Shown in pieces: positions 46,218 to 48,571 of a stretch of 48,571 bases of DNA. The position numbers and the translations under genes are program-made. This stretch comes from an uncultured Bacteroidota bacterium (GTDB lineage: Bacteria; Bacteroidota; Bacteroidia; Chitinophagales; UBA8649), in the NCBI GenBank assembly GCA_937139485.1, contig CAKZQD010000009.1, positions 1 through 48,571 of the forward strand. Direction: 5' to 3'. The notes beneath the pieces are model-generated. The model was given only the letters and a program-made list of their open reading frames with translations, was not told the origin of the DNA and searched no databases. Every line of letters starts with the position of its first letter. The stretch's first letter is position 1.

Positions 46218-47129
46218 ATGAAAAATAATATTAATACATTAATCAATCCACACCAATTTATATTGGTGTGGATTTTTTGCTTAACTTTCAGCAGTTTTTC
46301 TTATGCTCAAGAAGTGGAGTATGCAACTGAAAAAAGTGTTGTAAAACACAATTACGAGCAAATATTCAAAAAAAGATATTGGAATTTTTTTATTCGGCCT
46401 TTAATGTCTATTCAAAAAGGAGTTTATTACAAAGATGATAACTTATTATTCCGTTTAAATCCAGCACCTGGTTTTCAATTTGGAGGTATGATAAATTTTG
46501 GCTTACCAAAACATTTTTCTATACAAACAGGTTTAAATATCGAAGTAAATTATTTTAGTTTTATGTATAGAATGGAAGAGAACTATATGTTTAATAATTT
46601 TTTAGTTGATACTAAGATAAGCTGGTTTAATTATATGGCTTATGTCCTACCAATTTATGCAGGCTATAAAATTCCTTTTTCAAATAAAAAGAATAATTTT
46701 TTCATTGAAACTAAATTAGGTTTTGATCTTAAGTTTGGAGGGGCTTCTTTATATAGTTCAGAATCTTATTCTGGAGTACCAGGTGATCCTAATACTAAAC
46801 TTTTGGTATTTCTCACTAATGACTGGTCTAATCCAAAATTTGGCAGAAATATGCAGTTTACAAGTTCAATAGTAGCAGCCATTGGTTTTAATTATATTTT
46901 AAAAGATCAGCGAGTTATAAATTTTCAAATTATAGGTTCTTATAATCCATTTATTGTTGATAAAGGAACAATTACTTTTTTACCAGATACACAACAAGAA
47001 AAAATAATCCCTTTTAGAAACTATTTCAACACGCTTGGTTTGGAAATTAATTATATGTTTTCTAAAAGACCAAATCATATTTCTAAAAGAAAAAGAAAAC
47101 AAATGGAAGCTTTAAAAGGTATAAATTAA
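46218..47129 (+). CDS. Outer-membrane beta-barrel protein (OMP_b-brl-like)
   Basis: The 303-residue product has a signal peptide (hydrophobic core FILVWIFCLTF, ending SYAQ near residue 31) and then strands such as FGGMINFGLPKHFSIQTGLN and MAYVLPIYAGYKIPF, the pattern of PorT-like or OMP_b-brl_2 barrels. The C terminus is basic (KRKRKQMEA), unusual for a barrel end. It starts four bases after the lipoprotein gene. Its stop overlaps the convergent NUDIX stop. A terminator-like hairpin lies within its signal-peptide codons. Confidence 0.75.
   Translation: MKNNINTLINPHQFILVWIFCLTFSSFSYAQEVEYATEKSVVKHNYEQIFKKRYWNFFIRPLMSIQKGVYYKDDNLLFRLNPAPGFQFGGMINFGLPKHFSIQTGLNIEVNYFSFMYRMEENYMFNNFLVDTKISWFNYMAYVLPIYAGYKIPFSNKKNNFFIETKLGFDLKFGGASLYSSESYSGVPGDPNTKLLVFLTNDWSNPKFGRNMQFTSSIVAAIGFNYILKDQRVINFQIIGSYNPFIVDKGTITFLPDTQQEKIIPFRNYFNTLGLEINYMFSKRPNHISKRKRKQMEALKGIN
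46245..46278. terminator. Terminator-like hairpin inside a signal-peptide sequence
   Basis: AATCCACACCAAT pairs perfectly with ATTGGTGTGGATT across the loop TTAT and is followed by a run of T (46273-46278). It lies 30 bases after the stop of the lipoprotein gene and at codons 10-20 of the barrel gene. It may stop much of the transcription after the first gene. Confidence 0.75.
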
Positions 47130-47590
47130 AAACCCTCTTCCCTTAAACTGATGTATTTTACTAAAGAATGATTCTTTTTTAAATAAGATGCTATGTTTTG
47201 TGTTGGGTAAACACGCAAATCTTTAAGCGCATTTATAGGCAACCATTCCAAAGCAATTTGATATACGTCCATAGCTTTAGCCTCTTGTTTTGCTTTGTTT
47301 TTATCTAATTTACATTTAAAAATCAATTCTATTTGATGAATTCCGTTTTTAAAAACTTCAACATCTGGTATTTTTTTAATAAATTCTTTTACTAAAACTA
47401 ATTCTTCAACTTTTACGCTATAACCTGTTTCTTCAATACATTCCCTTAATACTGCTTCTTCTGCCAGTTCGTTGGTTTCAATTTTTCCGCCAGGTAATAC
47501 ATAAAAAACACCATTGCTGTCTTTACATTTTGAAAATAAAATGTGTCCTTCATCTTCTATAAGTGCTCTTGCTGCTGTTCTTGTTTTCAT
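47126..47590 (-). CDS. NUDIX hydrolase
   Basis: The 154-residue product has the NUDIX box beginning GGKIETNELAEEAVLREC (34-51) and closing IEETGYSV, with the REUxEExGU spacing conserved. It hydrolyses a nucleoside diphosphate linked to another group, such as 8-oxo-dGTP or a sugar nucleotide. It shares four bases with the upstream methyltransferase and overlaps the convergent barrel gene by four. Confidence 0.9.
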   Translation of the reverse strand: MKTRTAARALIEDEGHILFSKCKDSNGVFYVLPGGKIETNELAEEAVLRECIEETGYSVKVEELVLVKEFIKKIPDVEVFKNGIHQIELIFKCKLDKNKAKQEAKAMDVYQIALEWLPINALKDLRVYPTQNIASYLKKNHSLVKYISLREEGF

Positions 47591-48327
47591 TTTTTCTTTT
47601 TCAAAACCAAAATCTGTGTTTCTGAATCATTTTCAAATGGCGTAAAATCAAAATCTCCAAATTTATCTACTATTTCAAAGCCACAAAACTGTACAATATA
47701 TTCTAACTCTTTTGGATAATAAACTCGCTGCGACCAGTTTTCTATAGATTCTTCTTCGCCTTCTTTTTCAAAAAACCATTTTAAATAGTTTATTTGTGTT
47801 TCTTCATCATAAAAACTATTTTCTGAAAGCGAAATTATTTTATCTGAAAACGGATCTTTAAAAGTTTTCAGCGGAAACTTATCGTTTGGATCTCTTGTAA
47901 AAAAGAAAAAATCTGGATTGAAAACTTGAAGTATAAAAGTGCCATCGTCTTCCAAATGTTCAGAAACATTGCTAAAAAATTGTTTAACGTTTTCAAAACC
48001 ATCTATATGTGAAAAAGAATTGTGAACACAAAAAATGAAATTGAATTTTTCATTTAAATCAAAATCTAATAAATCTTTCAAATGAAAATCTACATTTAAG
48101 CCTAGTTTTGTTGCTTTTTCTTCTGCTAAAGCAATCATTTCTTCAGCATTATCTATTCCTGTTATTTTTACACCTTCTTTTGCTAGTGGAATCGTTAATC
48201 TTCCTGTTCCGCAAGCCAATTCTAGCACATTCCCACCTTGTTTTTGAGCAAAATCAATAAAAAAATCGACATCAAAATCAAAATCGTTTATACAATCGTA
48301 GTAATGTGCTTTTTTGTAGATGTTCAT
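47587..48327 (-). CDS. Class I SAM-dependent methyltransferase
   Basis: The 246-residue product has motif I VLELACGTGRLTIPLAKEG (about 34-52), an acidic loop VKITGIDNAEEM and a motif IV-like FNFIFCVHNSFSHI. This is a Methyltransf_25-type enzyme; acceptor unknown. It starts with ATG at 48327 and its stop overlaps the NUDIX start, so both are cotranscribed. Confidence 0.85.
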   Translation of the reverse strand: MNIYKKAHYYDCINDFDFDVDFFIDFAQKQGGNVLELACGTGRLTIPLAKEGVKITGIDNAEEMIALAEEKATKLGLNVDFHLKDLLDFDLNEKFNFIFCVHNSFSHIDGFENVKQFFSNVSEHLEDDGTFILQVFNPDFFFFTRDPNDKFPLKTFKDPFSDKIISLSENSFYDEETQINYLKWFFEKEGEEESIENWSQRVYYPKELEYIVQFCGFEIVDKFGDFDFTPFENDSETQILVLKKKK

Positions 48328-48446
48328 TTTTTAATGATAGAATGTGAAAATGATTGAATGATAAAATTTGGTGTGAAGATACGATGTGATTTTAATTTGT
48401 TAAATTTGGTTGGAATATTATCGAGAAAAGAATAAGTAATAATTTG

Positions 48447-48548
48447 ATGGAAGAACTAAAAAAGGCAATAGCATTTCGTGAAAAGAGTGAATTTTCAAAA
48501 GCAGAAAATATTTTTAAAGAATTAATAAAAAACAATGACTGTCCGTAA
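48447..48548 (+). pseudogene. N-terminal 33 codons of a TPR-like gene, broken at the window edge
   Basis: The frame starts at ATG 48447 (MEELKKAIAFREKSEF, then AENIFKELIKNND) and stops at TAA 48546-48548, so it is short. It is one TPR helix pair. The sequence around the stop, GACTGTCCGTAAA, occurs as GACTATCCGTAAA next to the TPR remnant at 13580-13873, whose missing N-terminus this supplies. The following bases up to 48571 do not look coding and could be the end of a mobile element. Confidence 0.55.
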
Positions 48549-48571
48549 AGTTACCTAAACATAAATCGAGT

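Overview
The window is strongly A+T-rich DNA from a member of the Bacteroidota. The evidence is a PorP/SprF-type outer-membrane protein next to an OmpA/TPR/PD40 protein (type IX secretion or gliding type), a 1.5-kb-residue secreted protein with a type IX C-terminal sorting domain, a DUF5686/carboxypeptidase-regulatory outer-membrane protein, and promoters carrying the Bacteroidota -7 motif TAnnTTTG. The family cannot be fixed from this sequence; a marine or activated-sludge type Flavobacteriales or Chitinophagales/Saprospirales relative is plausible. No rRNA, tRNA or CRISPR array was seen.

Layout. 1-1.6 kb: a disordered edge where an orphan PKD-repeat piece lies between two opposite-strand gene pieces, followed by a truncated small GTPase coupled to a three-helix membrane protein. 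1.7-13.5 kb: ordinary chromosome, with an alpha/beta hydrolase, a class III aminotransferase, M32 carboxypeptidase, the PorP-OmpA pair, glycine C-acetyltransferase (kbl), a GNAT enzyme, glycerol kinase and an App1-like phosphatase. 13.5-15.5 kb: a decayed spot with two gene remnants and a frame-broken IS630 element that has clear inverted ends and a TA target duplication. 15.6-20.2 kb: a large secreted metalloprotease-like type IX cargo. 20.3-24.3 kb: rtcB with a palindrome upstream, an intergenic inverted repeat, a small membrane protein and two minimal nucleotidyltransferases, which looks like an RNA-repair type locus. 24.3-36.1 kb: housekeeping genes (recX, MFS, tadA-like deaminase, sod, thiL, DUF5686, EamA, obg, trmH, a haem lipoprotein, a methyltransferase, a GyrI-like gene). 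36.1-37.5 kb: an IS4/DUF4372 transposase broken twice at A9 runs, sitting exactly at the 5' edge of the GyrI-like gene. 37.5-44.9 kb: YugP-type peptidase, LemA, holin-like membrane protein, DinB, an orphan type IX sorting-domain scrap, a CNNM/CBS protein, an internally duplicated secreted protein, an ABC exporter and truA. 44.9-47.2 kb: a two-gene surface module (lipoprotein plus outer-membrane barrel) bracketed by a 51-bp imperfect direct repeat of the NUDIX gene 3' end. 47.1-48.5 kb: NUDIX hydrolase, methyltransferase, and the first 33 codons of a TPR-like gene whose apparent continuation lies at 13.6-13.9 kb.

How the parts fit: porP/ompA and the 1522-residue cargo belong to type IX secretion; glpK and the App1-like enzyme are adjacent and could both act on glycerolipid carbon; rtcB and the two nucleotidyltransferases could act on RNA ends. 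The most noteworthy signals are the rtcB-nucleotidyltransferase locus with its palindrome and an in-gene hairpin, the NUDIX-flanked surface module with an AT microsatellite and a terminator-like hairpin inside a signal-peptide sequence, and several gene breaks at or near insertion sequences.
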